64,000 bases of DNA from an uncultured Pseudomonas sp. (GCF_913774235.1 NZ_CAJYDW010000020.1:62001-126000); one strand, 5' to 3'; shown: positions 29,971-39,043, counted from the first letter of the stretch. Notes: generated by a model not told the origin, from the letters alone. Made by a program: numbers and translations.

Positions 29971-30122
29971 CGCAGACTTAACCCGACATCCATGTCGGGC
30001 CGCCAATCCTTGGCCATCTATCCCTGAGAGTCTCTGCCCGACATCCTTGCCGGGGGGCCATCCTGGCCACATTTCCTTGAAGTCATCTGGAGCGCTGGGT
30101 ACATCCTGTACCGCGATCCGAT
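29945..30122 (-). ncRNA. Rsm/Csr-type regulatory RNA (RsmX/Y/Z-like), predicted RsmA/CsrA sponge
   Basis: Read on the minus strand, about 178 bases contain eight GGA motifs. Five sit in hairpin loops: 30098-30112 (GGTACAGGATGTACC), 30056-30068 (GGCCAGGATGGCC), 30037-30054 (7-bp stem, AGGA loop), 30002-30014 (GCCAAGGATTGGC) and 29982-29999 (GACATGGATGTC core). Others are near 30118, 30075 and 30022. It ends in a GC stem plus T run (29945-29970). TAATCT at 30129-30134 could be the -10 element, with start near 30122, and a perfect GacA box lies further upstream. This is the architecture of RNAs that sequester RsmA/CsrA. Which named paralogue it is cannot be told here. Confidence 0.88.
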
Positions 30123-30128
30123 GGGTGT

Positions 30129-30134
30129 AGATTA
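30129..30134 (-). promoter_or_regulatory. Probable -10 element of the Rsm-type RNA gene
   Basis: TAATCT on the minus strand, placing the start near 30122. No good -35 hexamer is present at 17 bp, as is common for activator-dependent promoters. The GacA box centre would then be about 66 bp upstream of the start. Confidence 0.5.
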
Positions 30135-30178
30135 CGCAGCCTCCCACGCCTGGGCGATGGCTTATCGCGGCGGCGTGA

Positions 30179-30196
30179 TGTAAGCCATGGCTTACA
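30179..30196. promoter_or_regulatory. GacA upstream activating sequence
   Basis: TGTAAGCCATGGCTTACA is a perfect match to the GacA box TGTAAG-N6-CTTACA that drives rsmX, rsmY and rsmZ in Pseudomonas. It lies between the 3' end of the acyl-CoA dehydrogenase gene and the Rsm-type RNA gene. It can only serve the RNA in the minus direction, since no plus-strand gene starts nearby. Confidence 0.9.
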
Positions 30197-30228
30197 CGGC
30201 CACGCTTTTTAGCTTGTCAGTCAACAGC

Positions 30229-31998
30229 TTAGAAAGCCTCCTCAGCCAGGGCGTAGAGTGGCTGCGCGCCACTGCGCACGGCGGCCGCCAGGCTCAAGGT
30301 ACGCGGCAACAGCCGGGCGAAATAGAAGCGGGCGGTAGCCAGCTTGGCGGCGGCGAAGGACGCCTCTTCCCCCTTGGCCGCCGCGGCGGCCCGCGCCCAG
30401 AGATAGCCATAGGCGACGTAGCCGAACAGATGCAGGTAATCCACCGAGGCAGCACCCAGCTGCTGGGCATCGGCAGCCCCGGCCTGCAGCAGCCATTCGG
30501 TCACACCGTCCAGCTGATCCAGCGCCTGGCGCAGGGGCGCGGCGAATTCATCGTCCGCCGGCAGACCGGCGAGATACTGGTGTACCTCTTCGCTGAAGGG
30601 ACGATAGAGGGCACCGCGGCTACCCGCCAGCTTGCGCCCCACCAGGTCGAGTGCCTGGATGCCGTTGGTACCTTCGTAGATCTGGGTGATACGTACGTCG
30701 CGCACCAGTTGCTCCTGACCCCATTCGCGGATGTAGCCGTGGCCGCCGAACACCTGCTGTCCAGCCACGCAGAGTTCCAGGCCGAGATCGGTGAGAAAGC
30801 CCTTGGCCACCGGGGTGAGCAGCGCCACCAGGGCGTCGGCGCGCTCGCGCTCGGCCGGCTCGGGGCTGTACTTGGCGGTGTCGAGTTGCAGCGCGACATA
30901 GCTGGAGAACAGGCGGCCGCCTTCGTTGAGCGCCTTCATGGTCAGCAGCATGCGACGCACGTCGGGATGGACGATGATCGGGTCGGCGCTCTTGGCCGGT
31001 TGCTGGACACCGGCGGGCGAACGGCTCTGCAAGCGCTCGCGGGCATAGGCCAGGGCATTCTGGTAGGAACGCTCGCTCGACCCCAGGCCCTGGATGCCGA
31101 CGCCCAGGCGCTCGTAGTTCATCATGGTGAACATGGCGGCCAGGCCCTTGTTGACCTCGCCCACCAGGTAGCCGACGGCGCCATCGAAATTCATCACGCA
31201 GGTGGCGGCACCCTTGATGCCCATCTTGTGTTCCAGGGAGCCGCAGGCCACGGCGTTGCGCTCACCGAGGTTGCCCGCCTCGTCCACCAAAATCTTGGGC
31301 ACCAGGAACAGCGAGATGCCCTTGGAGCCGGCCGGCGCATCGGGCAGCTTGGCCAGTACCAGGTGGATGATGTTCTCGGTCAGGTCGTGCTCGCCGGCGG
31401 TGATGAAGATCTTAGTGCCGGTCACGCGGTAGCTGCCGTCGGCCTGGGGCTCGGCGCGGGTACGGATCAGGCCCAGGTCGGTACCGGCGTGGGGCTCGGT
31501 CAGGCACATGGAGCCAGACCACTGGCCGCTGTAGAGATTGGGCAGATAGGCCTGCTTCAGGTCTTCGCTGCCATGGGCGTGCAAGGCCAGGCAGGCGCCG
31601 GCGCTGAGCATCGGATAGAGACCGAAGGCCAGGCAGCTGGCGTGCATCATTTCCTCGACCTGGGCGGTGAGCACCTTGGGCATGCCCATGCCGCCGTACT
31701 CGGGGTCGCCACCGACGCCGACCCAGCCGCCCTCGGCGAAAGCCTGATAGGCCGCGCGAAAGCCCTGAGGCGTGGTCACCTCGCCGTCTTGCCAGTGGCA
31801 GCCTTCTTCGTCGGAATTGCGATTGAGCGGCGCCAGCTCCTGGGCGCACAGCTTGCCGGCTTCCTCGAGAATGGCGTCGGCGGTCTCGCCATCGACCACC
31901 TCGGCCAGCGCGGGCCATTGGCTCCAGCGCTCCTTGACCTTGAGGACGGCATCCAGCACGAAACGGATGTCGCGAAGCGGCGGGGTGTAGTCAGCCAT
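30229..31998 (-). CDS. Acyl-CoA dehydrogenase (FadE-like), first paralogue
   Basis: 589-residue flavoprotein of the acyl-CoA dehydrogenase family with an extra C-terminal domain, expected to catalyse the first step of fatty-acid beta-oxidation and pass electrons to ETF. Visible parts: [19 protein letters not shown] at the start; the flavin loop MCLTEPHAGTDLGLIRTRAEP; YRVTGTKIFITAGEHDLTENI; and IRQ-region sequence YEGTNGIQALDLVGRKL. The ATG at 31998 follows a GAGGAG-type site. It is a close paralogue of the gene at 32166-33971 and reads in the same direction. In P. aeruginosa a similar pair is PA0506/PA0508 (from memory). Confidence 0.9.
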   Translation of the reverse strand: MADYTPPLRDIRFVLDAVLKVKERWSQWPALAEVVDGETADAILEEAGKLCAQELAPLNRNSDEEGCHWQDGEVTTPQGFRAAYQAFAEGGWVGVGGDPEYGGMGMPKVLTAQVEEMMHASCLAFGLYPMLSAGACLALHAHGSEDLKQAYLPNLYSGQWSGSMCLTEPHAGTDLGLIRTRAEPQADGSYRVTGTKIFITAGEHDLTENIIHLVLAKLPDAPAGSKGISLFLVPKILVDEAGNLGERNAVACGSLEHKMGIKGAATCVMNFDGAVGYLVGEVNKGLAAMFTMMNYERLGVGIQGLGSSERSYQNALAYARERLQSRSPAGVQQPAKSADPIIVHPDVRRMLLTMKALNEGGRLFSSYVALQLDTAKYSPEPAERERADALVALLTPVAKGFLTDLGLELCVAGQQVFGGHGYIREWGQEQLVRDVRITQIYEGTNGIQALDLVGRKLAGSRGALYRPFSEEVHQYLAGLPADDEFAAPLRQALDQLDGVTEWLLQAGAADAQQLGAASVDYLHLFGYVAYGYLWARAAAAAKGEEASFAAAKLATARFYFARLLPRTLSLAAAVRSGAQPLYALAEEAF

Positions 31999-32116
31999 GT
32001 CGAGTCTCCTCGGAAGGTGTTCTTGTCGGTATGACTTGAGTGTAAGACCGAACCGGAAGGGAGACATAGGTTCATGATCTGACCACATGGTCAGCCGATC
32101 GGAGGTCGCCCCTGAA

Positions 32117-32146
32117 AGACGAAAACCCCGCCGTGGCGGGGTTTTC
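32117..32146 (-). terminator. Terminator after the second acyl-CoA dehydrogenase gene
   Basis: Stem GAAAACCCCGCC/GGCGGGGTTTTC (32121-32132 with 32135-32146). On the minus strand it is followed by GTCTTTC, 20 bp after the stop of the gene ending at 32166. It suggests that the two dehydrogenase genes are separate transcription units. Confidence 0.75.
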
Positions 32147-32165
32147 GCGGGTGTAACGCCGTGGA

Positions 32166-33971
32166 TCAGTAGCCCAGACCGAAGTCCTCTTCGGCCAGGG
32201 CCATCAGGCTGCCGGCGCCGGCCAGCAGCGCCTCGGCATGGGCGCGGGTACGGGGCAGCAGGCGCTGGTAGTAGAAGCGTGCGGTGGCCAGCTTGGCCTG
32301 GTAGAAGGCGGCTTCGTCGGTACCGGCGGCCAGCTTCTCGGCGGCGACCCGCGCCATGTCGGCCCAGAAGTAGGCCAGGCAGCAATAGCCGGAGTACATC
32401 AGGTAGTCGACGGCGGCGGCGCCCACTTCCTCACGATCCTTCATGGCGGCCATGCCGACCTTGAGGGTGATCTCGCCCCACTCCTTGTTCAGCTTGGCCA
32501 GCGGCTCGACGAAGGCCTTGAGCTCGGCGTTCTCGGCCTGGGCCTGGCAGAACTTGTGCACCACCTTGGTGAAGGCCTTGAGCGACTCACCCTGGGTCAT
32601 CAGCACCTTGCGACCCAACAGGTCGATGGCCTGGATGCCGGTGGTGCCCTCGTAGAGCATGGCGATACGGGCATCGCGCAGATTCTGCTCCATGCCCCAC
32701 TCGGCGATGTAGCCGTGGCCACCGTAGATCTGCACGCCGTGGCTGGCGGCCTCGAAGCCGACCTCGGTCATGAAGGCCTTGGCGATGGGAGTGAGGAAGG
32801 CCAGCTGGGTCTCGACCTGCTGCTTCTGCTCCTCGTCCTGGCTGTACTTGAGGATGTCCACCAGCTTGGCGGTGTAGTAGATCATCGCCCGGCTGCCTTC
32901 GGCGAAGGCCTTCATGGTCAGCAGCATGCGGCGCACATCGGGGTGCACGATGATGGGGTCGGCGGGTTTCTCGGGCGCCTTGGGACCGGTTAGGGATCTC
33001 ATCTGCAGCCGCTCGCGGGCGTACTTCAGGCCGCCCTGGAAGGCCACCTCGGCATGGGCCAGGCCCTGCAGGGCGGTGCCGATACGGGCGAAGTTCATAA
33101 AGGTGAACATGCAGTTCAGGCCGCGGTTGGGCGGGCCGATCAGGAAACCGGTGGCGCCATCGAAGTTCATCACGCAGGTGGCGTTGCCATGGATGCCCAT
33201 CTTGTGTTCGAGGGAACCGCAGTGCACGGCATTGCGCTCGCCGGCCGCGCCGCTGGCATCCGGCAGGCGCTTGGGCACGATGAACAGCGAGATGCCCTTG
33301 GTGCCGGCGGGGGCGTCGGGCAAGCGGGCCAGCACGATGTGGACGATGTTCTCGGCCATGTCGTGCTCACCAGCGGAGATGAAGATCTTGGTGCCGGTGA
33401 TGGCATAGCTACCGTCCGCACGCGGCTCGGCCTTGGTGCGCAGCATGCCCAGGTCGGAACCGCAGTGGGGCTCGGTCAGGCACATGGTGCCGGTCCATTC
33501 GCCAGTGACCAGCTTTTCCAGGTAGGTGTGCTTCTGCTCGTCGGTGCCGTGCTGCTCCAGGGTGTTCATGGCGCCGTGGGACAGGCCGGGGTACATGCCC
33601 CAGGACCAGTTGGCCTGGCCGACCATTTCCGACAGGGAAATGCCGAGGGATTCGGGCAGGCCCTGGCCACCGTGGGCCGGATTGTGCGCCAGACTCGGCC
33701 AGCCGCCTTCGACGAACTGGGCATAGGCTTCCTTGAAGCCATCGGGGGTCTTCACGCCCTCCTCGCTCCAGGTACAGCCCTGCTGGTCGCCGATGCGATT
33801 CAGCGGGGCCAGCACCTGCTCGCAGAACTTGGCGCCTTCTTCGAGGATGGCGGACACCATGTCGGGGGTGGCGTCGCCGCAGCCGGGCAGGCTCTGGTAG
33901 TGCGCGTCATAACCCAGCAGTTCGTCGCGAACGAAGCGGATGTCCCGCAGGGGAGCCTTGTAATCGGGCAT
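32166..33971 (-). CDS. Acyl-CoA dehydrogenase (FadE-like), second paralogue
   Basis: 601-residue acyl-CoA dehydrogenase of the same subfamily as its downstream neighbour. It shares [57 protein letters not shown] and a matching C-terminal domain. Its start [20 protein letters not shown] also parallels that gene. A PsrA-like box lies about 62 bp upstream of the start, consistent with derepression by long-chain fatty acids. Chain-length preference cannot be read from the sequence. Confidence 0.9.
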   Translation of the reverse strand: MPDYKAPLRDIRFVRDELLGYDAHYQSLPGCGDATPDMVSAILEEGAKFCEQVLAPLNRIGDQQGCTWSEEGVKTPDGFKEAYAQFVEGGWPSLAHNPAHGGQGLPESLGISLSEMVGQANWSWGMYPGLSHGAMNTLEQHGTDEQKHTYLEKLVTGEWTGTMCLTEPHCGSDLGMLRTKAEPRADGSYAITGTKIFISAGEHDMAENIVHIVLARLPDAPAGTKGISLFIVPKRLPDASGAAGERNAVHCGSLEHKMGIHGNATCVMNFDGATGFLIGPPNRGLNCMFTFMNFARIGTALQGLAHAEVAFQGGLKYARERLQMRSLTGPKAPEKPADPIIVHPDVRRMLLTMKAFAEGSRAMIYYTAKLVDILKYSQDEEQKQQVETQLAFLTPIAKAFMTEVGFEAASHGVQIYGGHGYIAEWGMEQNLRDARIAMLYEGTTGIQAIDLLGRKVLMTQGESLKAFTKVVHKFCQAQAENAELKAFVEPLAKLNKEWGEITLKVGMAAMKDREEVGAAAVDYLMYSGYCCLAYFWADMARVAAEKLAAGTDEAAFYQAKLATARFYYQRLLPRTRAHAEALLAGAGSLMALAEEDFGLGY

Positions 33972-34032
33972 GACTGTTACCTCTTGCTAATGCTTGTTGT
34001 CGAGGAAGGCGGGCCGCTGCCCGCGAGCGTTT

Positions 34033-34044
34033 AAACAGTTGTTT
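34033..34044. promoter_or_regulatory. PsrA-like operator upstream of the acyl-CoA dehydrogenase gene
   Basis: AAAC-AGTT-GTTT followed by G matches the core of the PsrA motif (G/C)AAAC-N2-4-GTTT(G/C), except for the first flanking base. It sits in the divergence-free upstream region of the gene starting at 33971. PsrA is the TetR-type long-chain fatty acid sensor of Pseudomonas, and acyl-CoA dehydrogenase genes are known members of its regulon. Confidence 0.6.
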
Positions 34045-34093
34045 GAAACTTATGTTCTAGCCCTGTCCTTGTCAAGCGGCGACAGGCGACCGG

Positions 34094-34417
34094 TCAGTCG
34101 GCCAAGGCCAGCATTTCGTCCAGCGCCTGGGCGTCGCGCGGACGCACCAACCGCGCCAATTCCTGGCCGTCCCGCAGCAGGACCAGGGTCGGCCAGAGCT
34201 TGATGCGGAAACTGCGCCCCAGAGGCCGCCCGGAGCCGTCCTCGATCTTGAGATGACGCACGGCCGGACGCTCCGCCAGGACGGTGGCGAGCGGTGGCTG
34301 AACGGCGCGGCAATGACCGCACCAGGGCGCGCCGAACTCCAACAGAGTCACCCCGGGCAGGGCATCGACCTCGGTCCGCATGGGCTCCTGGGCGGCATAG
34401 GCGGTGGTCATGGACAT
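34094..34417 (-). CDS. Thioredoxin-family protein with CGHC active site
   Basis: 107-residue cytosolic thioredoxin-like protein. The active site is APWCGHCRAV (about residues 31-40), with CGHC instead of the CGPC of thioredoxin 1. The cis-proline is in KLWPTLVLLRDG. An N-terminal extension of about 20 residues has no signal-peptide character. GGAG lies before the ATG at 34417. It stands alone between the dehydrogenase and MFS genes. CGHC makes it more oxidising than thioredoxin in known proteins; its substrate is unknown. Confidence 0.83.
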   Translation of the reverse strand: MSMTTAYAAQEPMRTEVDALPGVTLLEFGAPWCGHCRAVQPPLATVLAERPAVRHLKIEDGSGRPLGRSFRIKLWPTLVLLRDGQELARLVRPRDAQALDEMLALAD

Positions 34418-34580
34418 GGGCAGCTCCTGAAGTCGGTTCCAACGGTGGAAAAGTCGCTGCGGGGACTACTCTCAGGCGTGAAAAGGACTAGCGTCGATCC
34501 TGCGGTACGCCCCGCTTCCACCACCATAACCAAGGCGCCCCCGTTCTGCCTCCGTATCCTTCTTTTCCCTGAGGCCCGCC

Positions 34581-35915
34581 ATGAGTCAGACAGCGACGTC
34601 CGTTTCTCCCGCCACCCTGCGCAAGGTCATCTCCGCCGCGTCCATCGGCAACTTCGTCGAGTGGTTCGATTTCGCCCTCTACGGCTTTCTCGCCACCCTG
34701 CTCGCCGCCCACTTCTTTCCCAGTGGCGATGCCACCGCCGGGCTACTCAAGACCTTCGCCGTGTTCGCCGTGGCCTTCGCCTTCCGGCCGCTGGGCGGCA
34801 TCGTGTTCGGACTGCTCGGCGACCGCATCGGCCGCAAGCGCACCCTGGCGCTGACCATCCTGATCATGGCCGGTGCCACCGCGCTGATCGGCATCCTGCC
34901 CAGCTACGCCACCATCGGCATCTGGGCGCCGATCCTGCTGACGGTGATCCGCTGCGCCCAGGGCTTTTCCGCGGGCGGCGAATACGCCGGGGCCTGTGCC
35001 TACGTGATGGAACATTCGCCCCATGATCGCCGCGGCCGCTACGGCAGCTTCGTGCCGGTCTCCACCTTCCTCGCCTTCGCCAGCGCGGCCCTCACCGCCT
35101 GGGGTCTGGAACGCTTGTTGGGCGCTACGGCCATGGCCGACTGGGGCTGGCGCATCCCCTTCCTGGCCGCTGCGCCACTGGGTCTGATCGGTCTCTACCT
35201 GCGGCTCAAGCTCGACGAGACCCCGGCCTTCCAGGCGCTGGAAGCCGGCCACGAGGTCAGCCACTCACCGCTAGGCGAGACGCTGCGCCTGCAGGGCCGC
35301 TCCATCCTGCGCCTGGGCGCCTTCATCTCGCTGACGGCGCTGTCCTTCTATATGTTCACCACCTATTTCTCCACCTACCTGCAACTGGCCGGCGGCTTCG
35401 ACCGGGCCGCGGCCCTGGCCATCAGCCTGATCACCCTGTTCGCCGCCGCGGCCGCCTGCCCGCTGCTGGGGCGGGTCACCGACCGGATCGGCCGCCGCCT
35501 GACCACGGTGCTGGCCAGTCTGGTATTGGCCGTCGGCGTCTATCCGGCGCTGCTGCTGGCCAGCAGCGGCCAGTTCGGCAGTGCCCTGCTGGGTTCCCTA
35601 TTGCTGGGTGCCGGCGCGGTGCTGTGCAACGTGGTGACGGCGCCGCTGCTCAGCGAGGTCTTCCCGACCCGCACCCGCTACACCGCCGGGGCCATCACCT
35701 ACAACCTGGCCTACACCATCTTCGGCGGCACCGCACCGCTGATGGCGACCTGGCTGATCGGCGCCACCGGCAGTAATCTCTCGCCGGCGCTGTATCTGAT
35801 CCTGATCGCCCTGCTCGGCCTGGTCGGTGGCCTGAGCCTGCCCGAGACCTCGCGGATCGACCTGGACGAAATTCCCGACAGCAGCGAGCCCGGCTATCGC
35901 GCGGTACGCGGCTGA
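34581..35915 (+). CDS. MFS transporter, metabolite:H+ symporter (MHS) family
   Basis: 444-residue inner-membrane transporter with about twelve hydrophobic segments. The opening SIGNFVEWFDFALYGFLATL, the loop GDRIGRKRTLALTI and CAQGFSAGGEYAGACAYVME are typical of the MHS group (KgtP, ProP, ShiA). Members import organic acids, betaines or shikimate. Nothing nearby indicates the substrate. The gene is monocistronic by spacing. Confidence 0.85.
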   Translation: MSQTATSVSPATLRKVISAASIGNFVEWFDFALYGFLATLLAAHFFPSGDATAGLLKTFAVFAVAFAFRPLGGIVFGLLGDRIGRKRTLALTILIMAGATALIGILPSYATIGIWAPILLTVIRCAQGFSAGGEYAGACAYVMEHSPHDRRGRYGSFVPVSTFLAFASAALTAWGLERLLGATAMADWGWRIPFLAAAPLGLIGLYLRLKLDETPAFQALEAGHEVSHSPLGETLRLQGRSILRLGAFISLTALSFYMFTTYFSTYLQLAGGFDRAAALAISLITLFAAAAACPLLGRVTDRIGRRLTTVLASLVLAVGVYPALLLASSGQFGSALLGSLLLGAGAVLCNVVTAPLLSEVFPTRTRYTAGAITYNLAYTIFGGTAPLMATWLIGATGSNLSPALYLILIALLGLVGGLSLPETSRIDLDEIPDSSEPGYRAVRG

Positions 35916-35986
35916 CCGCTCGTCCCATAGTTGGCACTTCCTCCGGGCCGCCCTGCCGATAGGCAGAAGGCCCCGGAGTTTCCACC

Positions 35987-36409
35987 ATGCCCGCCACCCA
36001 CGATCTGCAACGCTTCATCGACGCCCAGGCCAGCACCTACGCGACCGCCCTGGCGGAGATCCGCGCCGGTCGCAAGCGCAGCCACTGGATGTGGTTCGTC
36101 TTCCCGCAGATCCAGGGACTCGGTCGCAGCGACACGGCGCAGCGCTACGCTATCGCCTCCCGCGAAGAGGCCAGCGCCTATCTGGCGCATCCCCTGCTGG
36201 GACCACGGCTGCGGGAGATCACCGCGGCAGCGCTGGCGCATCCCGAGCAATCCGCCACGGCGCTGTTCGGGCAACCGGACGACCTCAAGTTCCACTCCAG
36301 CCTGACCCTCTTCGCCGCCGTGGCCGAAGATCCCGAGCCCTTTCGCCAGGCCCTGAAGACCTTCTTCGCCGGCCAGCCGGACGAGGCGACCCTGGAGCGG
36401 CTCTGCTAA
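35987..36409 (+). CDS. DUF1810 family protein
   Basis: 140-residue cytosolic protein of unknown function. DLQRFIDAQASTYATALAEI, the RSHWMWFVFPQIQGLG block and DDLKFHSSLTLFAAV are the hallmarks of DUF1810, a family often annotated only as a calpastatin-like or conserved hypothetical protein. It converges on the cupin gene with a 4-bp overlap (36406-36409). Confidence 0.85.
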   Translation: MPATHDLQRFIDAQASTYATALAEIRAGRKRSHWMWFVFPQIQGLGRSDTAQRYAIASREEASAYLAHPLLGPRLREITAAALAHPEQSATALFGQPDDLKFHSSLTLFAAVAEDPEPFRQALKTFFAGQPDEATLERLC

Positions 36410-36981
36410 CGCCAGAGTCCCTCGCGGCCAGTCACGGGATCGGTCGCCGGCAAGGGCACCTGGACGATCAGCTCCAGTGATCGGGCATGGGCCGCCGGAT
36501 CGGCGCGCTGGGTGATGAAATCTTCCTGGCCAGGCGGATAGGCCCCTACCACCAGAAAATCCGCGCTGGATTCCAGACTGCGATGGCCGGTCCCCGCCGG
36601 CAGCACCAGCACATCGCCCGCTGCCACACTCACGTCCTGCCCCTGCTCGCCCCCCAGGCGCAGGGTCGCCTCGCCCCGGGCCACACCGAGGACTTCATGG
36701 GCGTTGGGGTGGTAGTGGTGGTAGCTGTAGACACCGTAGCGCCACTGCGGCGGCCAGTCATGGGCGGCAAATAGCCGTTCCAGCGCCGTTGCTTGGTCGT
36801 CACCCGACAGAGGAACCTGGCGATAGAGCAGCACCGGCAAGCGGCTGTTGGGGATGATGCCGTCGTCGGCGAAGTACAGGCGCTCGGGCTCGTCGGCGGC
36901 GACTGGAGCGGCCAGGGCCAGGACAGTGGGCGCCAGGCCCAGCACCAGGGACAGGATGGACAGGGAGCGTTGGCGAGGCAT
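36406..36981 (-). CDS. Exported cupin-domain protein
   Basis: 191-residue protein with a probable signal peptide (LSLVLGLAPTVLALAAPVAA, cleavage before DEPERL). It has one cupin barrel with the metal-ligand pattern YHHYHPNAHEVLGVARGEA and, later, PAGTGHRSL. The periplasmic location is unusual for a small cupin. No partner gene is evident; the substrate is unknown. I chose the ATG at 36981 (MPRQRSLSI), which gives the clean signal peptide. Confidence 0.75.
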   Translation of the reverse strand: MPRQRSLSILSLVLGLAPTVLALAAPVAADEPERLYFADDGIIPNSRLPVLLYRQVPLSGDDQATALERLFAAHDWPPQWRYGVYSYHHYHPNAHEVLGVARGEATLRLGGEQGQDVSVAAGDVLVLPAGTGHRSLESSADFLVVGAYPPGQEDFITQRADPAAHARSLELIVQVPLPATDPVTGREGLWR

Positions 36982-37098
36982 GGTGCTTTTCTCCAGGGCT
37001 TTGCCAATGGAGGCCGCCCTGGCGTCGGGGTTCCTGATACTGGACGGGGCGTAACTTTCCCTGGCTATAGTTTCCTGCCGTCTACATAAGGAGCGCCC

Positions 37099-37935
37099 AT
37101 GATGGACCGACGAGAGAAGTACGCTCGCTTCCAGCACCTGCATGCCAGGGAAGATGCCTTCGTCATCCCCAACCCTTGGGATGCCGGCTCCGCACGACTG
37201 CTGACCAGTCTAGGCTTCGAGGCCCTGGCCACCAGCAGCGCCGGCTACGCCTTCGCCAAGGGCAAGCGCGACTCCAGCGCTACGCTCAGCCGTGAAGAAC
37301 TGCTGGCCAATGCCGCGGAAATCGTCGCCGCTACCCACCTACCGGTATCGGCTGACCTGGAGGCGGGGTTCGGTATGGCGCCGGAAACCTGTGCCGAGAC
37401 CCTGCGCCTGGCCTGTGACGTGGGCCTGGTCGGCGGCTCCATCGAGGACGCGAGCGGTGATCCCACCAGACCGCTCTATGACTTTTCCCTGGCGGTGGAG
37501 CGTATCCAGGCCGCTGCGGAGGCCGTGCGGAACCGCTCCTTCCTGTTAACGGCGCGTGCCGAGAATTACCTGTGCGGGCGCCCGGATCTGGATGACACCA
37601 TCAGACGCCTGCAGGCCTTCTCAGCGGCGGGAGCGGACGTCCTCTATGCACCGGGCTTGCCGGACCTGGAATCGATCAGGATGGTCTGCGCGGCGGTCGA
37701 CAAGCCGGTGAACGTGGTCATGGGACTGGCCGGTCCGACGTTTTCCGTCGCGGAACTCACTGCCGTAGGGGTGCGCAGGATCAGCGTGGGCGGCTCCTTC
37801 GCCCGCGCCGCCTTCGGGGCCTTGCTCAGAGCGGCCCAGGAGGTGCGTACCCAAGGCACCTTCAGCTATGCCAAGGAGGCCATTCCAGGCGCTACGCTGG
37901 CCGCCCTGCTCGCACCGGAGGGCTCGCAGGACTAG
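37099..37935 (+). CDS. Isocitrate lyase/phosphoenolpyruvate mutase superfamily protein
   Basis: 278-residue TIM-barrel protein of the ICL/PEP-mutase superfamily. PNPWDAGSARLL, YAFAKGKRDSS, the metal-site motif SADLEAGFG (about residues 84-92) and SIEDASGD are visible. The KKCGH-type loop of true isocitrate and methylisocitrate lyases is absent, so it belongs to the smaller oxaloacetase or lyase-like branch. AAGGAG lies five bases before the ATG at 37099. The hydrolase gene converges on it, sharing the CTAG of both stop codons. Confidence 0.82.
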   Translation: MMDRREKYARFQHLHAREDAFVIPNPWDAGSARLLTSLGFEALATSSAGYAFAKGKRDSSATLSREELLANAAEIVAATHLPVSADLEAGFGMAPETCAETLRLACDVGLVGGSIEDASGDPTRPLYDFSLAVERIQAAAEAVRNRSFLLTARAENYLCGRPDLDDTIRRLQAFSAAGADVLYAPGLPDLESIRMVCAAVDKPVNVVMGLAGPTFSVAELTAVGVRRISVGGSFARAAFGALLRAAQEVRTQGTFSYAKEAIPGATLAALLAPEGSQD

Positions 37936-38633
37936 CCCAGCCACTCCCGCAGCAGCGCCGTGGTGCGCTCCGGCAATTCCAGCGGTGGCAGATGACCGCA
38001 GTCATCCAGCACCACCAGCCGCGAACCCTGGATGCCGCGATGCATCAGCTCGGCTTCGGCGGGTGGGGTGAGTTGGTCCTGGGCGCCGACCACGACCAGG
38101 GTCGACACCTGGATGGTGGCCAGGGTCGGGCGCGAATCGGGCCGCTCGATGATCGCCTGTTGCTGGCGCAGGAAGGCCGCCTTGCCCACCGCCTTGCCCA
38201 TGGCCACCACGGTATCGGCGACCGGGGTGCCCAGGCGCGAGGCATGGATCAGTCGCGGCAGCAGTTGCGGGCTGATGCCGAGGAAACGGCCACGCTCGGC
38301 CAGTTCGAGCATGGCCCGGCGCTGGGCGGCGCGCGCCTCGCCATCCGGACTGGCCATGGTGTCGAACAGGGCCAGCCGCGCCACGCGCTCCGGCGCCTGG
38401 CGCAGGATCTCGAAGGCCACGTAGCCGCCCATGGACAGCGCCCCCAGGGCGAAGCGTGGCGGCGCCTCGGCCAGTACTCGCTGGGCCATGCCGGCGATGC
38501 TGGCGTCGCGGGTGAGATCGGGGATGTGCACGGCACAGGTAGCGGCCAGGTCGGCCGCTTGAGTGGTCCAGAGACGCTCGTCACAGAGCAGGCCGGGGAG
38601 CAGGACCAGGGGCAAGGCAGGGGTGGTTGTCAT
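37932..38633 (-). CDS. Alpha/beta hydrolase
   Basis: 233-residue alpha/beta-hydrolase fold protein. The oxyanion region is LVLLPGLLCDERLW, the nucleophile elbow ALSMGGYVAFEILR (Ser about residue 82), the acid in VVGAQDQLTPP and the histidine in LDDCGHLPPLELP. All catalytic residues are therefore present. It could be an esterase or lactonase; the substrate is unknown. The ATG at 38633 (MTTTPALPLVLL) is the natural domain start. Confidence 0.83.
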   Translation of the reverse strand: MTTTPALPLVLLPGLLCDERLWTTQAADLAATCAVHIPDLTRDASIAGMAQRVLAEAPPRFALGALSMGGYVAFEILRQAPERVARLALFDTMASPDGEARAAQRRAMLELAERGRFLGISPQLLPRLIHASRLGTPVADTVVAMGKAVGKAAFLRQQQAIIERPDSRPTLATIQVSTLVVVGAQDQLTPPAEAELMHRGIQGSRLVVLDDCGHLPPLELPERTTALLREWLG

Positions 38634-38746
38634 TTCGCAGGGACTTGAAGGGTGCGGCGGAAAACGCGCAGTGTAGCGCGGATCGCTGGCGAACCCGGCG
38701 GGCTTTGCGGGTTCCAAGGGACATTGCCAAGGATTCGGAAACATCC

Positions 38747-39043
38747 ATGCGTACTGAAGGCTTCTTCGACTGGCTCGGCGCCGCGCTCGGCCAGGTCATC
38801 CGCTTCATCATCGACCTCTTCGGCTCGGTCCTCGGCGGCATCGCCGACGCCGTGCACGACTTTCTCCATGGCATGGCGCGCTCCATCGGCATGGACGACT
38901 CCTACATCAGCTTCGTCGTCCTCGCCATCGGCCTGCTGCTGCTCTACGCCGCGGTGCGCGCCTTCATGGCCCGCTCGATCGTCGGCGGCGTTATCTGGCT
39001 GATCCTCGGCCTGATGGTGATGAGCTGGCTGATCCGCGGCTGA
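38747..39043 (+). CDS. Small hypothetical membrane protein
   Basis: 98-residue protein with an amphipathic or hydrophobic N-terminal half (FFDWLGAALGQVIRFIIDLF, GSVLGGIADAVHDFLHG) and two clear membrane helices at about residues 52-70 and 76-95. I do not recognise a family. It reads towards comF, 59 bp away, so the two may be cotranscribed. Confidence 0.65.
   Translation: MRTEGFFDWLGAALGQVIRFIIDLFGSVLGGIADAVHDFLHGMARSIGMDDSYISFVVLAIGLLLLYAAVRAFMARSIVGGVIWLILGLMVMSWLIRG

Noticed and set aside
29782..30147. Minus-strand 121-codon frame across the Rsm-type RNA
   Set aside because: The region is explained by GGA hairpins, a terminator and an upstream GacA box. The translation has no similarity, and the frame runs through the terminator.
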